From NCBI RefSeq assembly GCF_028369295.1, contig NZ_JAQMYP010000005.1, positions 124,001 to 188,000 of the forward strand: a stretch of DNA of 64,000 bases, in the 5' to 3' direction. Within the stretch, counting starts at the first letter, position 1, and every line of letters begins with the position of its first letter. This document shows, in pieces, positions 51,516-61,083 of this stretch. The notes beneath the pieces are model-generated. The model did not search any database. It had not been told where the DNA came from and saw nothing but the letters and a program-made list of their open reading frames with translations. The DNA comes from Streptomyces sp. HD (GTDB lineage: Bacteria > Actinomycetota > Actinomycetes > Streptomycetales > Streptomycetaceae). The translations under genes and the position numbers were made by a program.

Positions 51516-53852
51516 TCAGGGCATCACACGGGCCAGATACGGCGCCGTGGCGCTCCCCTCCGTACCCGCCACCTCCGTCGGCCGGCCCGCCGCCACGATC
51601 CGCCCGCCCGCGTCACCGCCGCCCGGCCCCAGGTCGATCACCCAGTCCGCGCCCGCGACGACCGACATGTCGTGCTCCACGACGATGACGGTGTGCCCCG
51701 CGTCCACCAGCCCGTGCAGCTGGCGCATCAGCACCTCGACGTCGGCCGGGTGGAGTCCGGTCGTCGGCTCGTCGAGGAGGTAGAGGGTGTGACCACCACG
51801 GCCGCGCTGCAGCTCGCTCGCCAGCTTGATGCGCTGCGCCTCGCCGCCGGACAGCTCGGTGGCGGGCTGCCCGAGCCGGAGGTAGCCGAGGCCGACGTCG
51901 AGCAGGGTGCCGAGGCTGCGGGCCACGGTCGGCGTGTCCGCGAAGAACTCCGTCGCCGCCTCGACCGTGAGGTCCAGCACCTGCGCGATGTTCCGCCCCC
52001 GGTACGCCACTTGGAGCGTCTCCGGGTTGTAGCGCGCCCCACCGCAGTCCGGGCACGCTGCGTACGTGCTCGGCAGGAACAGCAGCTCCACACTGACGAA
52101 CCCCTCGCCCTGACAGGTCTCGCAGCGCCCTCCCGCGACGTTGAAGGAGAACCGCCCGACGCCGTACCCACGATCCCGCGCCTCGTCGGTGGCCGCGAAC
52201 ACCTTGCGTACGACGTCGAAGAGGCCGGTGTAGGTGGCGAGGTTGGAGCGCGGGGTGCGGCCGATCGGCTTCTGGTCGACCGAGACCAGGCGCCCCACGC
52301 CCGCCGACTCCTGCGTGATCTCTCCGATGAGCGTGGACTTGCCCGACCCCGAGACCCCGGTGACGGCCGTGAACACGCCGAGTGGGAACTCGGCGGTCAC
52401 CCCGCGCAGGTTGTGCCGGGTGACCGGGCCGACCTTCAACTGGCCGTGCGGGGCGCGCACTTGGCGTACGGCGGCGGGGGAGTCGTCGAACAGGAAGCGC
52501 GCCGTCGCCGAGTCGGCGACCGTCGCCAGCTCGGCGACCGGCCCGCTGTGCAGCACCTGCCCGCCGTGCTCGCCCGCCCGCGGCCCCACGTCGACCAGCC
52601 AGTCGGCACCGCGCATGACGTCGAGGTGGTGCTCGACCACGAACACCGTGTTGCCGGCCGCCTTCAGCCGCGCCAGCACCGTCAGCAGCGCCTCCGTGTC
52701 CGCAGGGTGCAGTCCGGCGGACGGCTCGTCGAGGACGTACACGACACCGAACAGCCCGGACCGCAGCTGGGTGGCGAGGCGCAGGCGCTGCAGTTCGCCC
52801 GCGGAGAGGGTGGGCGTGGCCCGGTCGAGGCCGAGATAGCCGAGGCCGAGCTCGACGACCGGGGCGATACGGGACTTGAGGTCCTCGGTGAGGACCCTGG
52901 CCGTCTCCGACGAAGGCTCGCCGTCCAGCAGGCCCGCCAGCTCAGTGAGCGGCAGCGCGGCCAGCTCGGCGATCGTGCGCCCCCCGAAGGTCACCGCCAG
53001 CGCCTCCGGCCGCAGCCTGCTGCCGCCGCACGCCGGGCAGGCCGCGGAGACGAGGAACCGCTCCGCCCTGGCCCTGAGGGTCGGGCTCTTGGAGTCGGAG
53101 AAGGTCTTCATCACATACCGGCGGGCGCTCATGTAGGTGCCCTGGTACGGCCGTTGGATACGGTCGGCGTCGCGCACCGGGTGAACGGTGACGACCGGCT
53201 GCTCGTCGGTGAACAGGATCCACTGCCGCTGCTCGGCGGGCAGCTCACGCCAGGGCCGGTCCACGTCGTACCCGAGCGCGTCGAGGATGTCCCGCAGGTT
53301 CTTGCCCTGCCAGGCACCCGGCCACGCCGCGATCGCGCCCTCCCGGATCGACAACGACGGGTCGGGGACCAGCGACTCCTCGGTCGTACGGTGCACTTGG
53401 CCGAGCCCATGGCACTCCGGGCAGGCCCCGGCCGCCGTGTTCGCGGAGAAGGCGTCCGAGTCGAGCCGCTCGGCGCCGGGCGGGTAGTCGCCGGCGCGGG
53501 AGTACAGCATCCGCAGGGAGTTGGAGAGGTTGGTGACCGTGCCGACCGAGGAGCGGGACGTCGGCGCCGAGCGGCGCTGCTGGAGGGACACGGCGGGCGG
53601 AAGCCCGCTGATCTCGCCGACCTTCGGCGCGCCGACCTGGTGGATCAGTCTGCGCGCGTACGGCGCGACCGACTCGAAGTAGCGGCGCTGCGCCTCGGCG
53701 TAGATCGTGCCGAACGCCAGCGACGACTTCCCCGACCCCGACACACCCGTGAACACGGTCAGCATGTCCCGCGGAATGTCGACGTCCACTCCCTTGAGGT
53801 TGTGCTCACGGGCACCGCGGACGCGTACGTATGGGTCGTGCGGGGAGTACAT
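51516..53852 (-). CDS. UvrA-like ABC ATPase (UvrA2 / DrrC type)
   Basis: The protein has 778 residues from ATG 53852, shorter than true UvrA (about 950-1000). It has two ABC modules. The first has Walker [11 protein letters not shown], signature [12 protein letters not shown] and Walker [15 protein letters not shown]. The second has [22 protein letters not shown] and [14 protein letters not shown]. Cysteine pairs [22 protein letters not shown] and CPDCGG mark the zinc modules. The UvrB-binding region appears reduced. Related proteins protect DNA against intercalating drugs. It is divergent from a phytase gene. A TACAAT hexamer nine bases upstream suggests a near-leaderless message. Confidence 0.9.
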   Translation of the reverse strand: MYSPHDPYVRVRGAREHNLKGVDVDIPRDMLTVFTGVSGSGKSSLAFGTIYAEAQRRYFESVAPYARRLIHQVGAPKVGEISGLPPAVSLQQRRSAPTSRSSVGTVTNLSNSLRMLYSRAGDYPPGAERLDSDAFSANTAAGACPECHGLGQVHRTTEESLVPDPSLSIREGAIAAWPGAWQGKNLRDILDALGYDVDRPWRELPAEQRQWILFTDEQPVVTVHPVRDADRIQRPYQGTYMSARRYVMKTFSDSKSPTLRARAERFLVSAACPACGGSRLRPEALAVTFGGRTIAELAALPLTELAGLLDGEPSSETARVLTEDLKSRIAPVVELGLGYLGLDRATPTLSAGELQRLRLATQLRSGLFGVVYVLDEPSAGLHPADTEALLTVLARLKAAGNTVFVVEHHLDVMRGADWLVDVGPRAGEHGGQVLHSGPVAELATVADSATARFLFDDSPAAVRQVRAPHGQLKVGPVTRHNLRGVTAEFPLGVFTAVTGVSGSGKSTLIGEITQESAGVGRLVSVDQKPIGRTPRSNLATYTGLFDVVRKVFAATDEARDRGYGVGRFSFNVAGGRCETCQGEGFVSVELLFLPSTYAACPDCGGARYNPETLQVAYRGRNIAQVLDLTVEAATEFFADTPTVARSLGTLLDVGLGYLRLGQPATELSGGEAQRIKLASELQRGRGGHTLYLLDEPTTGLHPADVEVLMRQLHGLVDAGHTVIVVEHDMSVVAGADWVIDLGPGGGDAGGRIVAAGRPTEVAGTEGSATAPYLARVMP

Positions 53853-53861
53853 AAGGCCCAG

Positions 53862-53867
53862 ATTGTA
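53862..53867 (-). promoter_or_regulatory. -10 element TACAAT for the UvrA-like gene
   Basis: TACAAT on the minus strand lies nine bases before the ATG at 53852, leaving at most a few leader bases. No Shine-Dalgarno is visible before this ATG. Confidence 0.45.
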
Positions 53868-53979
53868 GGCGAACCAGGCGCACACCTGTCCGAGCCACCT
53901 GATGTTCACGGAGCCGTCGGCTCACCCACACCGGCCGCCCATACCGTCTCGCCAGTCTCTCTTCCTACCGAGGAGTATC

Positions 53980-55293
53980 GTGAGCGCTTCCGCTCTGAGC
54001 ACTCTCACCGCCGCGCTGCTGATGGTCACGGGCGCCTCCGCCCCGCAGCCGGTCTCCGTGTCCGCCCGCGTCGAGACGCCCGCCGTGTACGACGACGAGG
54101 CGGGCGGCAACGCCGACGCCGACGACCCGGCCGTCTGGGTCGACCCCCGCGACCCCGGCCGCAGCCTCGTCATCGGCACCCTCAAGGAGGCCGGCCTCGA
54201 CGTCTACGGCCTCGACGGCAGGCGGCTCCAGCACATCGCCGCGCCCGCAGCGCCGGGCGAGGACAGCGCGCCGGGCCGCTTCAACAACGTCGACGTCGTC
54301 TACGGCTTCGAACTGGGCGGCAAGAAGACCGACCTGGCCCTGGTCAGCGACCGCGGCCGGGACCGGGTCCGGGCCTACGCGATCGACCCGGCGGCCGTGG
54401 CGGCGGGCCGGCCCCCGCTGAAGGACGTGACGGCGGCCGACGCCGCGCCGGTCTTCTCCGCGAGCGAGTCCGAGGTCGACGACCAGCGCACCGCCTACGG
54501 CCTGGCCGCCTTCAGCGATGACGACAACACCTACGCCGTGGTGTCACGCCGCTCGGAGACCCGGGTCCGGCTGCTTCGGCTGGAGGACCGCGACGGCCGC
54601 GTCGGCTACCGGACCGAGGACACCCTCGACCTGCCCGCCTCCTTCACCCTGCCGAACGGCGAGGGCTGGACGCCGTGCGCCGACCCCGGTGACCACGCGC
54701 AGGTGGAGGGCATGGTCGTCGACCAGGAGAAGCACGTCCTGTACGCGGCCCAGGAGGACGTCGGGCTGTGGCGGGTCGACCTCGACGACGAGGAGTTCGA
54801 GCGGCCCGAGCTGATCGACCGGGTGCGGGAGTACGGCACGCCGTGGACGTATGACGCCGAGGAGGAGTGCGTCCTCGACACCGCCCACGACCCCGGCTAC
54901 GGCGGTGACCACCTGAGCGCCGACGCCGAGGGCGCCGCGATCTACCACGCCGCCGACGGCAAGGGCTACCTCCTCGCCTCCAGCCAGGGCGACAACACCT
55001 TCGCCGTGTACGAGCGCCAGGGCGGTAACGCCTACCTCGGCTCCTTCGCCGTCACCGACAGCGCCGCCACCGACGGGGTGCAGCACTCCGACGGGTCCAC
55101 CGTCGTCAACGTCCCGCTCGGCCGGTCCTTCCCGAAGGGCCTGCTGGTCACCCATGACGGCGAGGCCACGCCCGCGGACGGGGACCGGGAGGGCACCGAC
55201 TTCAAGTTCACCGGCTGGGAGTCGGTGGCCACCGCCTTCCCGAAGCCGCTGACGATCGACACCAAGTCGTTCGACCCGCGCGACACGGACTGA
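53980..55293 (+). CDS. Secreted beta-propeller phytase
   Basis: The protein has 437 residues. AGGAG precedes the GTG. A signal peptide (ALSTLTAALLMVTGASA) leads to a beta-propeller phytase domain: DADDPAVWVDPRDPGRSLVIGTLKEAGLDVYGLDG, NNVDVVYGFELGGKKTDLALVSDRGRDRVRAY, QVEGMVVDQEKHVLYAAQEDVGLWRV, and HSDGSTVVNVPLG near the end. Acidic residues in these loops bind calcium and phosphate. It releases phosphate from phytate outside the cell. It is divergent from the UvrA-like gene; no convincing PHO box was found. Confidence 0.92.
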   Translation: MSASALSTLTAALLMVTGASAPQPVSVSARVETPAVYDDEAGGNADADDPAVWVDPRDPGRSLVIGTLKEAGLDVYGLDGRRLQHIAAPAAPGEDSAPGRFNNVDVVYGFELGGKKTDLALVSDRGRDRVRAYAIDPAAVAAGRPPLKDVTAADAAPVFSASESEVDDQRTAYGLAAFSDDDNTYAVVSRRSETRVRLLRLEDRDGRVGYRTEDTLDLPASFTLPNGEGWTPCADPGDHAQVEGMVVDQEKHVLYAAQEDVGLWRVDLDDEEFERPELIDRVREYGTPWTYDAEEECVLDTAHDPGYGGDHLSADAEGAAIYHAADGKGYLLASSQGDNTFAVYERQGGNAYLGSFAVTDSAATDGVQHSDGSTVVNVPLGRSFPKGLLVTHDGEATPADGDREGTDFKFTGWESVATAFPKPLTIDTKSFDPRDTD

Positions 55294-55317
55294 GCAACCG
55301 CCGGCGGCGAGCCCGGA

Positions 55318-56316
55318 TCAGGCGTTGATGATCCGGGCGAGCCTGCGGTACGAGTCCACCAGCGCCGCACGGTCGTACGTACTGGTCGTGACCAGCACCT
55401 CCTGCGCCCCGGTCTCTTTCAGCACCGTCTCCAGCTCGTGCGCGACCTGCTCCTCCGTGCCCGCGACATGCCCGGCGAGGCCGCCCTCGAAGAACCCGCG
55501 CTCCTTGCCGGTCATCGTGAGCGCCTCGACCCGCTCGGCGGGCGGCAGCGGCGGGAAGGTGCCGTGCGTGCGCGAGTACGCCATCGACCAGGCCTCCGGC
55601 ACGAGCAGCCGCCGGGCCTCCTCGGGCGTGCCGGCCACCGCGACCGTGCCGGAGATCACGACGTACGGCTCGGCGGCCCAGGGGGAGGGCCGGAAGTGCT
55701 CGCGGTAGTGATCGATCCCGCGCTGCATCTTCTCCCGGCTCCGGAGGTCCCCGATGACCATCGGAAGCCCCGCGCGGGCCGCTATGTCCGCGCCTTCGCC
55801 CATGGCAAGCACGAACGGCGGCACGGTCAGCCCCTCGGCGGGCCGCGCGTGCACGCCGGTCGGCGAGCTGCCGCGGAACCAGCCGAGCAGCTCCTCGATC
55901 TGCGCCGCGAAGTCCTCCGCGTCCCCCTTGTCCCGGCCCAGCGCCCTGCGCACCCCGTCGGTGAAGCCGACGGACCGGCCGAGCCCCATGTCGATCCGCC
56001 CCGGGAAGAGGGACTCCAACACCCCGAACTGCTCGGCCACGACCAGCGGTCGATGGTTGGGCAGCATCACACCGCCGGTGCCGACCCGGACGGTGCTCGT
56101 GGCCCCGGCCACGGCGGCGGCCAGCACCGTCGGCGCCGAGCCGGCGACTCCGGGTACGCCGTGGTGTTCCGACACCCAGAGCCGGTGGTAGCCGAGCGCC
56201 TCGATCTCCTGGGCCAGCCGTACGGTGTCACGCAGCGCCTCTCCGTTCGTGCCGCCCTCGCGGGTGCGGGAACGGTCGAGGACGGAGAAGCGGGTCGCCG
56301 CGATCACGGAGCTCAT
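55318..56316 (-). CDS. LLM-class flavin-dependent oxidoreductase
   Basis: This 332-residue bacterial-luciferase-like TIM barrel belongs to the MsnO8-type branch (group 2): VLDRSRTREGGTNGEALRDTVRLAQEIEALGYHRLWVSEHHGVPGVAGSAPTVLAAAVAGAT and FPGRIDMGLGRSVGFTDGVRRALGR are its characteristic start. It probably uses FMNH2 or FAD and oxygen. It starts 34 bases after the FAD-linked oxidase on the same strand, so the two are likely co-transcribed. The substrate is unknown. Confidence 0.9.
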   Translation of the reverse strand: MSSVIAATRFSVLDRSRTREGGTNGEALRDTVRLAQEIEALGYHRLWVSEHHGVPGVAGSAPTVLAAAVAGATSTVRVGTGGVMLPNHRPLVVAEQFGVLESLFPGRIDMGLGRSVGFTDGVRRALGRDKGDAEDFAAQIEELLGWFRGSSPTGVHARPAEGLTVPPFVLAMGEGADIAARAGLPMVIGDLRSREKMQRGIDHYREHFRPSPWAAEPYVVISGTVAVAGTPEEARRLLVPEAWSMAYSRTHGTFPPLPPAERVEALTMTGKERGFFEGGLAGHVAGTEEQVAHELETVLKETGAQEVLVTTSTYDRAALVDSYRRLARIINA

Positions 56317-56350
56317 ACGGGGTTCAACAACGCCGCCGCCGCAGGATTCC

Positions 56351-57745
56351 TCACGGCGCGATGTTGTGGTTCAGACGGAACAGGTTGCCCGGGTCGTAGT
56401 GCCGTTTCAGGTCCCTGAGACGGTCGTAGTTCGTGCGGTAGTTGGCCCGGACGAGGTTCTGGTCGTCGCCGTCGATGAAGTTCACGTAGCCGCCCTCCAT
56501 GGCGTGCGGTGCGAGCGCCTGGTGGAAGCCGCGCACCCAGTCCTTCTGCGCCTCGCAGTCCGCACGCGTGGTGAGGGTCCCGCTGAGTGCGAACGAGTAG
56601 CCGGCGTCCCGGTAGGAGAAGGCGGTCTCCTCCTGCCCCACTCGGCCGACGGCGCCGTCGAGCGGGTAGGCGACCGTGACGCTCTGGATGGACGGGGTGG
56701 TGGCGCCGTGCTCGACACAGGTGTCGATCACGCCGTCCGACAGGTCCTGGGTGAACGTGCCCTTCCAGTAGTGGTAGAGCCCCGGCGGCACCAGGTCGTC
56801 GAAGAGAGTGTTGATCACCGGGTAGGGAATGCGTTCCAGATACTGGCCCAGCACCGGTCCGAGCGCGGCGAGGCGGTCCCGGATCCGGTCGTCCTCGGCC
56901 TCCGAGCCGGTCCAGCAGGCGACCACGCCGCACAGCGGCCGTCCGTGCCAGCGCTCGGGCAGGAACGGCACCGGCGGTCCGAGGCCGACGACGAGCAGTG
57001 CGCCGAGGTTCTCGTCCCCCTCGCCGACCAGCTCCCGGTAGCGGCGGATCACGTCGCCGTCGAGCGGGAAGAAGACGGGCCCGCCGAGGATGTCGGCGAT
57101 GGGGTGCAGCCGGTATGCGAAGGACGTGACGACCCCGAAGTTCCCGCCGCCGCCGCGCACCCCCCACATCAGGTCGCTGTGCTGCTCGTCCGTGCAGGTC
57201 AGAAAGGCTCCGTCGGCCGTCACCAGGTCCACGGAGACCAGGTTGTCGCAGGCCAGACCGCAGCGGCGGGACAGATAGCCCATGCCGCCGCCGGTCGTCA
57301 GGCCGCCCACGCCGGTGGTGGAGACGACCCCGCCGGTGGTGGCCAGCCCGAAGGCGTGGGTGGCGTGGTTGAGGTCCGCCAGGGTGCAACCGCCCTCGAC
57401 CCACGCGGTGCGGGTCTCGGGATCGACGCGGGTCCCGCGCATGCGCCCGAGGTCGAGGACGGCGCCGCCGTCGCAGGTGCCGTAGCCGGGGACGCTGTGG
57501 CTGCCGCCGCGCACGGCGAGTGGCAGGCCCTGGTCGCGGGCGAAGTCGACCGTCGCGATGACGTCGCCCGCGTCGACGGCCCTGACGATGATCGCCGGCC
57601 GCTTGTCGTGCATCGCGTTGTAGACACTGCGGGCCTCGTCGTAGTCCGGGTCGCCGGGCTCGACGATCTCGCCGCGGACGGCTCCGCGCAGCCGGTCCAG
57701 CAGTCTGTCGTCGAGGGTCGGTGTATAGGTGGTCATGGCCGCCAC
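56351..57745 (-). CDS. FAD-linked oxidase with berberine-bridge-type C-terminus
   Basis: The protein has 464 residues from GTG 57745, which has GGAG five bases upstream (ATG 57736 is an alternative). The PCMH-type FAD domain shows VRGGSHSVPGYGTCDGGAVLDLGRM with the covalent-FAD His, and TTGVVSTTGVGG-like loop TTGGVVSTTGVGGLTTGGGMGYLSRRCGLACDNL. The cysteine used in bicovalent relatives (GxCPTVG) is replaced here, so only His linkage is expected. The BBE motif YVNFIDGDDQNLVRANYRTNYDRLRDLKRHYDPGNLFRLNHNI ends the protein. It oxidises an unknown alcohol or sugar. Confidence 0.9.
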   Translation of the reverse strand: MAAMTTYTPTLDDRLLDRLRGAVRGEIVEPGDPDYDEARSVYNAMHDKRPAIIVRAVDAGDVIATVDFARDQGLPLAVRGGSHSVPGYGTCDGGAVLDLGRMRGTRVDPETRTAWVEGGCTLADLNHATHAFGLATTGGVVSTTGVGGLTTGGGMGYLSRRCGLACDNLVSVDLVTADGAFLTCTDEQHSDLMWGVRGGGGNFGVVTSFAYRLHPIADILGGPVFFPLDGDVIRRYRELVGEGDENLGALLVVGLGPPVPFLPERWHGRPLCGVVACWTGSEAEDDRIRDRLAALGPVLGQYLERIPYPVINTLFDDLVPPGLYHYWKGTFTQDLSDGVIDTCVEHGATTPSIQSVTVAYPLDGAVGRVGQEETAFSYRDAGYSFALSGTLTTRADCEAQKDWVRGFHQALAPHAMEGGYVNFIDGDDQNLVRANYRTNYDRLRDLKRHYDPGNLFRLNHNIAP

Positions 57746-57868
57746 CTGCTCTCCGCTCCTGGGTCGGGGAAGGGGTACCCCACCGGTCTACGCGGGGAGC
57801 GGGGGCGCGCTCATCGCCCGAATCGCCCATCCCGGTGGACCGGGCATGGGCAGAACGGCCCATACGCC

Positions 57869-59542
57869 TCAGGCGAGGCCGTGCTTGTACGCGTACGCCG
57901 TCGCCGCCGCCCGCGAGGACACGTCGAGCTTGGCGAAGATGTTGTTGAGGTGCCGGGCGACGGTGTGCTCGCTGATCACCAGCTCGGCGGCGACACTCCG
58001 GTTCGTTTGGCCCGCCGCGACCAGCCGCAGCACCTGGATCTCGCGCTCGGTGAGCCCGCCCGGCTGCCGTCGGCGCACCTCGGCGAGCAGGGCCGCCGCC
58101 CGGCGCGCGTCCGGTACGGCACCGAGTTGCCGGAAGGTCTGCTCGGCGGCCCGCAGCTCCATCCGCGCCCCCTCCGCGTCCCCGGCGGCCCGGTCGGCCG
58201 CGGCCAGGGTCATCCGCACCTGCGCCGCCTCGTACGGGACCCGCAGCTCCAGCCAGAGCGTCAGCGCCCGGCGCAGCAGCGGGAGCGCGCGGTCCAGGTC
58301 CCGGGCGGCGAAGGCCACCGCGCCGGACGCGGCCGCGGCGCTCGCGTGCAGCAGGGTCGCCTCCGAACCGCACCGTCGCTGCCAGTCGAGGGCCAAGGAC
58401 TGGAGCTCCTCCGCGGCCGTGCCCGCCTCGGCCGTCCGGCCCAGCGCCAGGCAGACCTCCACCTGGGCCGCGAGCAGCCTGCACCGCTCAAGAGCGCCGG
58501 CCCCGGCCCCGGTCGCGAGGGCCGGCTGCAGGGCGGTGGCCGAGGCGTCGGCCTTCCCCTGGGCCAGCCGCAGCAAGGCGAGTCCGGGCTGCGGGTCTCG
58601 CCCGAGTTCATGGGTGCGGTCGTACGACTTCTCCGCCGCGGCGAGCTCGCCGCGGCGCCGCCGGATCTGGCCAGCCAGATAGACCGCCTCGGCCGCCATC
58701 CGCCGCTCGTAGGGCAGCAGCTCCGCGCAGGTCCGCTCGGCCTCGGACAGCGCCTCGGCCCAGCTGCCGCGCAGCTCCAGCACCTCCACCCGGTGCACCC
58801 GGCACAGTCCGCGGAAGTTGTTCTCGGCGGGCATCGCCGCGCACCAGCTCATCGCCGCGTCGCTCCACTCGGCGGCGCGTTCCAGGTCGAAGCAGGCCAT
58901 GGACTGCTGGAGGCCCAGGCAGTAGATCCAGCCGGTGAAGAAGGAGCTGAGTTCGCCCGCCATGGCCGAGCACATGGCGTCGTCCAGGAGATCGAGTCCG
59001 TCACCGACCCTGCCCTGCGCCACCAGGACGCCCGACTGCGCCTGGACGCTCATCGCGAGCAGATCCGGGCTGCCGCAGCGCCGCGCGATCCCGGCCATGC
59101 GCCGGGCCGCCGCCATCGCCTGGCCGAACGCGCCCCGCTGCCGGGCGTCCTCCGTGTCGACCCAGGCGAGGTAGCACTGCTCGGCACACTCCGGCTCACC
59201 GTGCAGATGCCGCCGTGCCCGGCGCAGCCAGCCGGCGGCCACGGCACTGCGTCCCGCCAGCTGATGTTCGTAGAAGAGCAGCCAGGCCATGTGCCCGGCC
59301 TCCCGGGCCGCGTCCCGTGCCGCATACCCGGAGTAGGCCCGCATCCGCTGGACGACCGACTCCTCGACCCGGCTCGTCCACCATGCGGCGTCGGCGAAGG
59401 CGGCGCGGTCGTCGGGGGTGAGGCAGGCGGGGTCCAGGGCGGCCAGCAGCCGGTACGCCTCGGCCCACGCCTCACGCGCGACGGCGTCCCTGGCCTGCCG
59501 CAAGGTGTCCGCGGCGGCCCTGTCGATCGTCCGCTCGGTCAC
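57869..59542 (-). CDS. Large LuxR-family regulator with TPR-like helical sensor
   Basis: The protein has 557 residues from GTG 59542, preceded by GGAG. Residues 1-480 are almost wholly helical tandem repeats rich in Ala and Leu (AYRLLAALDPACLTPDDRAAFADAAWWTSRVEE onward), similar to the TPR half of MalT/LAL regulators but without a P-loop ATPase. The C-terminal 65 residues are a LuxR helix-turn-helix: LTEREIQVLRLVAAGQTNRSVAAELVISEHTVARHLNNIFAKLDVSSRAAATAYAYKHGL. It lies upstream of the FAD-linked oxidase on the same strand and probably activates it. The longer open frame upstream is not supported. Confidence 0.87.
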   Translation of the reverse strand: MTERTIDRAAADTLRQARDAVAREAWAEAYRLLAALDPACLTPDDRAAFADAAWWTSRVEESVVQRMRAYSGYAARDAAREAGHMAWLLFYEHQLAGRSAVAAGWLRRARRHLHGEPECAEQCYLAWVDTEDARQRGAFGQAMAAARRMAGIARRCGSPDLLAMSVQAQSGVLVAQGRVGDGLDLLDDAMCSAMAGELSSFFTGWIYCLGLQQSMACFDLERAAEWSDAAMSWCAAMPAENNFRGLCRVHRVEVLELRGSWAEALSEAERTCAELLPYERRMAAEAVYLAGQIRRRRGELAAAEKSYDRTHELGRDPQPGLALLRLAQGKADASATALQPALATGAGAGALERCRLLAAQVEVCLALGRTAEAGTAAEELQSLALDWQRRCGSEATLLHASAAAASGAVAFAARDLDRALPLLRRALTLWLELRVPYEAAQVRMTLAAADRAAGDAEGARMELRAAEQTFRQLGAVPDARRAAALLAEVRRRQPGGLTEREIQVLRLVAAGQTNRSVAAELVISEHTVARHLNNIFAKLDVSSRAAATAYAYKHGLA

Positions 59543-59616
59543 CCGCGGCTCCCTTCTCGCGCACTGCGAGCAGGACCGGCTCCTCACCAGGATAGGCAGG
59601 ACGGATACCGGGGGAG

Positions 59617-60798
59617 TCAGTGAGCGGACATCTGGAGCGGGGCCGGGTGCTCGTGGTCGCAGCTGTCGTCGATGCCGTACGTGTCCCAGGCCGGGAACGG
59701 GTCGACGGACGGGGGGTCCTCGCCGTCGGCCATCAGGCAGGCGGCCAGGGCGGCCCGGAGCGCCTCCGCGCGCAGATGTGTGCCGATGAGGACCAGCTCC
59801 TGCGCGTACGGGGCGTCGCCGTCCCGCGCGGCGCTGGGCTCGAAGCGGGCGACGGAGCCGGCCTGCGACCACAGCCCTGTCACCTGGGGGCGGCTGGCGA
59901 GGGTGAAGAAGCCCTTGGACCGCAGCACCTTTCCGTAGGCGCCGCCGTCGAGCTCCTCCGTGACGAAGGTCCACAACCGCCCGGGGTGGAAGGGCACCGC
60001 GGAGCGGAACACCGCGGAGGAGATCCCGTACTCCTCGGTCTCCGGAACGTGGTCGCCGTTGAGCTCCCGCACCCAGCCCGGCGCCTGCTGGGCGCGCTCC
60101 AGGTCGAACAGCCGCGTGCCGAGCACCTCTTGGAGCGCCACGCGTCCCTGTACGGCGTCGACGATCCGCGCGGCGGGGTTGAGCCGGCCCATGGCCGCGC
60201 GCAACCGGTCCGCCGTCCCGTCGTCCACCAGGTCGAGCTTGTTGAGCACGATGACGTCCGCGAACTCGACCTGGTCGACGAGCAGATCGCTGACGGTGCG
60301 CTCGTCGTCCTCGTACTGGTCGAGGCCGCGCTCGGCGAGTTCGTCGCCGCTGTCCAGCTCGGACAGGAATCCTGCGGCGTCGACGACCGTGACCATGGTG
60401 TCCAGGAGGGCGAGGTCGCCGAGGGTGGCGCCGTCGTCGCGGGCGAAGGCGAAGGTGGCCGCGACGGGCATGGGCTCGGAGATGCCGGACGACTCGATGA
60501 GGAGATGGTCGAAGCGGCCCTCAAGGGCGAGCCGTTCGACCTCTTCCAGGAGGTCGTCGCGCAGGGTGCAGCAGATGCAGCCGTTGGTCATCTCGACGAG
60601 GCGTTCCTCGGTCCGCGACAGCGCGGCCTCGCCGCCCCGCACCAGCGCGGCATCGATGTTGACCTCGCTCATGTCGTTGACGATGACCGCCACGCGCAGT
60701 CCCTCGCGGTTCGCCAGGACGTGGTTGAGCAGGGTCGTCTTGCCCGCCCCGAGGAAGCCGGACAGGACGGTGACGGGCAGACGGCGGTCGTACGGCAT
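59617..60798 (-). CDS. COG0523-family GTPase, probable zinc metallochaperone
   Basis: The protein has 393 residues from ATG 60798. The G domain has P-loop [14 protein letters not shown] and VLNKLDLV (NKxD). [19 protein letters not shown] contains the metal site Cys74-x-Cys76-Cys77, diagnostic of the family. A CobW C-terminal domain follows ([21 protein letters not shown]), with a tail of His and Asp residues ([16 protein letters not shown]) suited to metal handling. It starts 5 bases after a cysteine-free bL32 gene, a classic Zur-regulated pairing. It should help allocate zinc during scarcity. Confidence 0.92.
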   Translation of the reverse strand: MPYDRRLPVTVLSGFLGAGKTTLLNHVLANREGLRVAVIVNDMSEVNIDAALVRGGEAALSRTEERLVEMTNGCICCTLRDDLLEEVERLALEGRFDHLLIESSGISEPMPVAATFAFARDDGATLGDLALLDTMVTVVDAAGFLSELDSGDELAERGLDQYEDDERTVSDLLVDQVEFADVIVLNKLDLVDDGTADRLRAAMGRLNPAARIVDAVQGRVALQEVLGTRLFDLERAQQAPGWVRELNGDHVPETEEYGISSAVFRSAVPFHPGRLWTFVTEELDGGAYGKVLRSKGFFTLASRPQVTGLWSQAGSVARFEPSAARDGDAPYAQELVLIGTHLRAEALRAALAACLMADGEDPPSVDPFPAWDTYGIDDSCDHEHPAPLQMSAH

Positions 60799-60803
60799 CA
60801 CGG

Positions 60804-60974
60804 TCAGCCCTCGGGGTGCAGGAGCCCGCGCTCGTACGCCCTCACCAGGTGCTGTGGCACGAGATGGCGGACGCCGTCGATGGTCACGGGCACGAGCTGC
60901 GGGGTCGCCGCCTTCCACTGGGCGCGGCGGTGGCGGGTGTTGCTGCGGGACATCTTCCGCTTGGGGACAGCCAT
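60804..60974 (-). CDS. rpmF: Ribosomal protein bL32, cysteine-free paralogue
   Basis: This 56-residue protein reads [20 protein letters not shown], the standard bL32 start, and ends [12 protein letters not shown]. The two Cys pairs of the zinc ribbon found in housekeeping bL32 are absent: there is no Cys in the protein. GAGGAGG precedes the ATG. Zinc-free paralogues replace the zinc-binding form under zinc starvation and free zinc for other uses. It shares a promoter with the downstream COG0523 gene, and a Zur-like palindrome lies inside that promoter. Confidence 0.93.
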   Translation of the reverse strand: MAVPKRKMSRSNTRHRRAQWKAATPQLVPVTIDGVRHLVPQHLVRAYERGLLHPEG

Positions 60975-61005
60975 GACGGACCTCCTCGGTGGGTGAACAC
61001 CGAGG

Positions 61006-61035
61006 ACGCTACATGAAAATGGATCCCATTAACAA
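61006..61035 (-). promoter_or_regulatory. Promoter of the bL32/COG0523 operon
   Basis: On the minus strand TTGTTA (61035-61030) and TAGCGT (61011-61006) are separated by exactly 18 bases. The Zur-like palindrome fills the spacer, so a bound repressor would block RNA polymerase directly. Confidence 0.65.
61014..61034. promoter_or_regulatory. Zur box candidate
   Basis: A 21-base AT-rich near-palindrome begins TGAAAATGG and ends CCATTAACA with a three-base centre; outer arms differ only at two positions. It fits the TGAAAATG-type Zur boxes of actinobacteria and stands alone in GC-rich surroundings. Confidence 0.7.
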
Positions 61036-61083
61036 TTAGAAGAGGGGAGGGTGGGATGGAGGGGGAGGAGGACTTGGCTGCGG

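Noticed and set aside
53904..53927. GTTCAC and GCTCAC before the phytase gene as possible PHO boxes
   Set aside because: PhoP direct repeats are spaced by 11 bases; here the spacing is 16 and the second copy is altered. Evidence is too weak.
59543..59974. Extension of the LuxR-family frame to a 701-residue protein
   Set aside because: The extra sequence is antisense to the COG0523 gene and shadows it; GTG 59542 has a Shine-Dalgarno.
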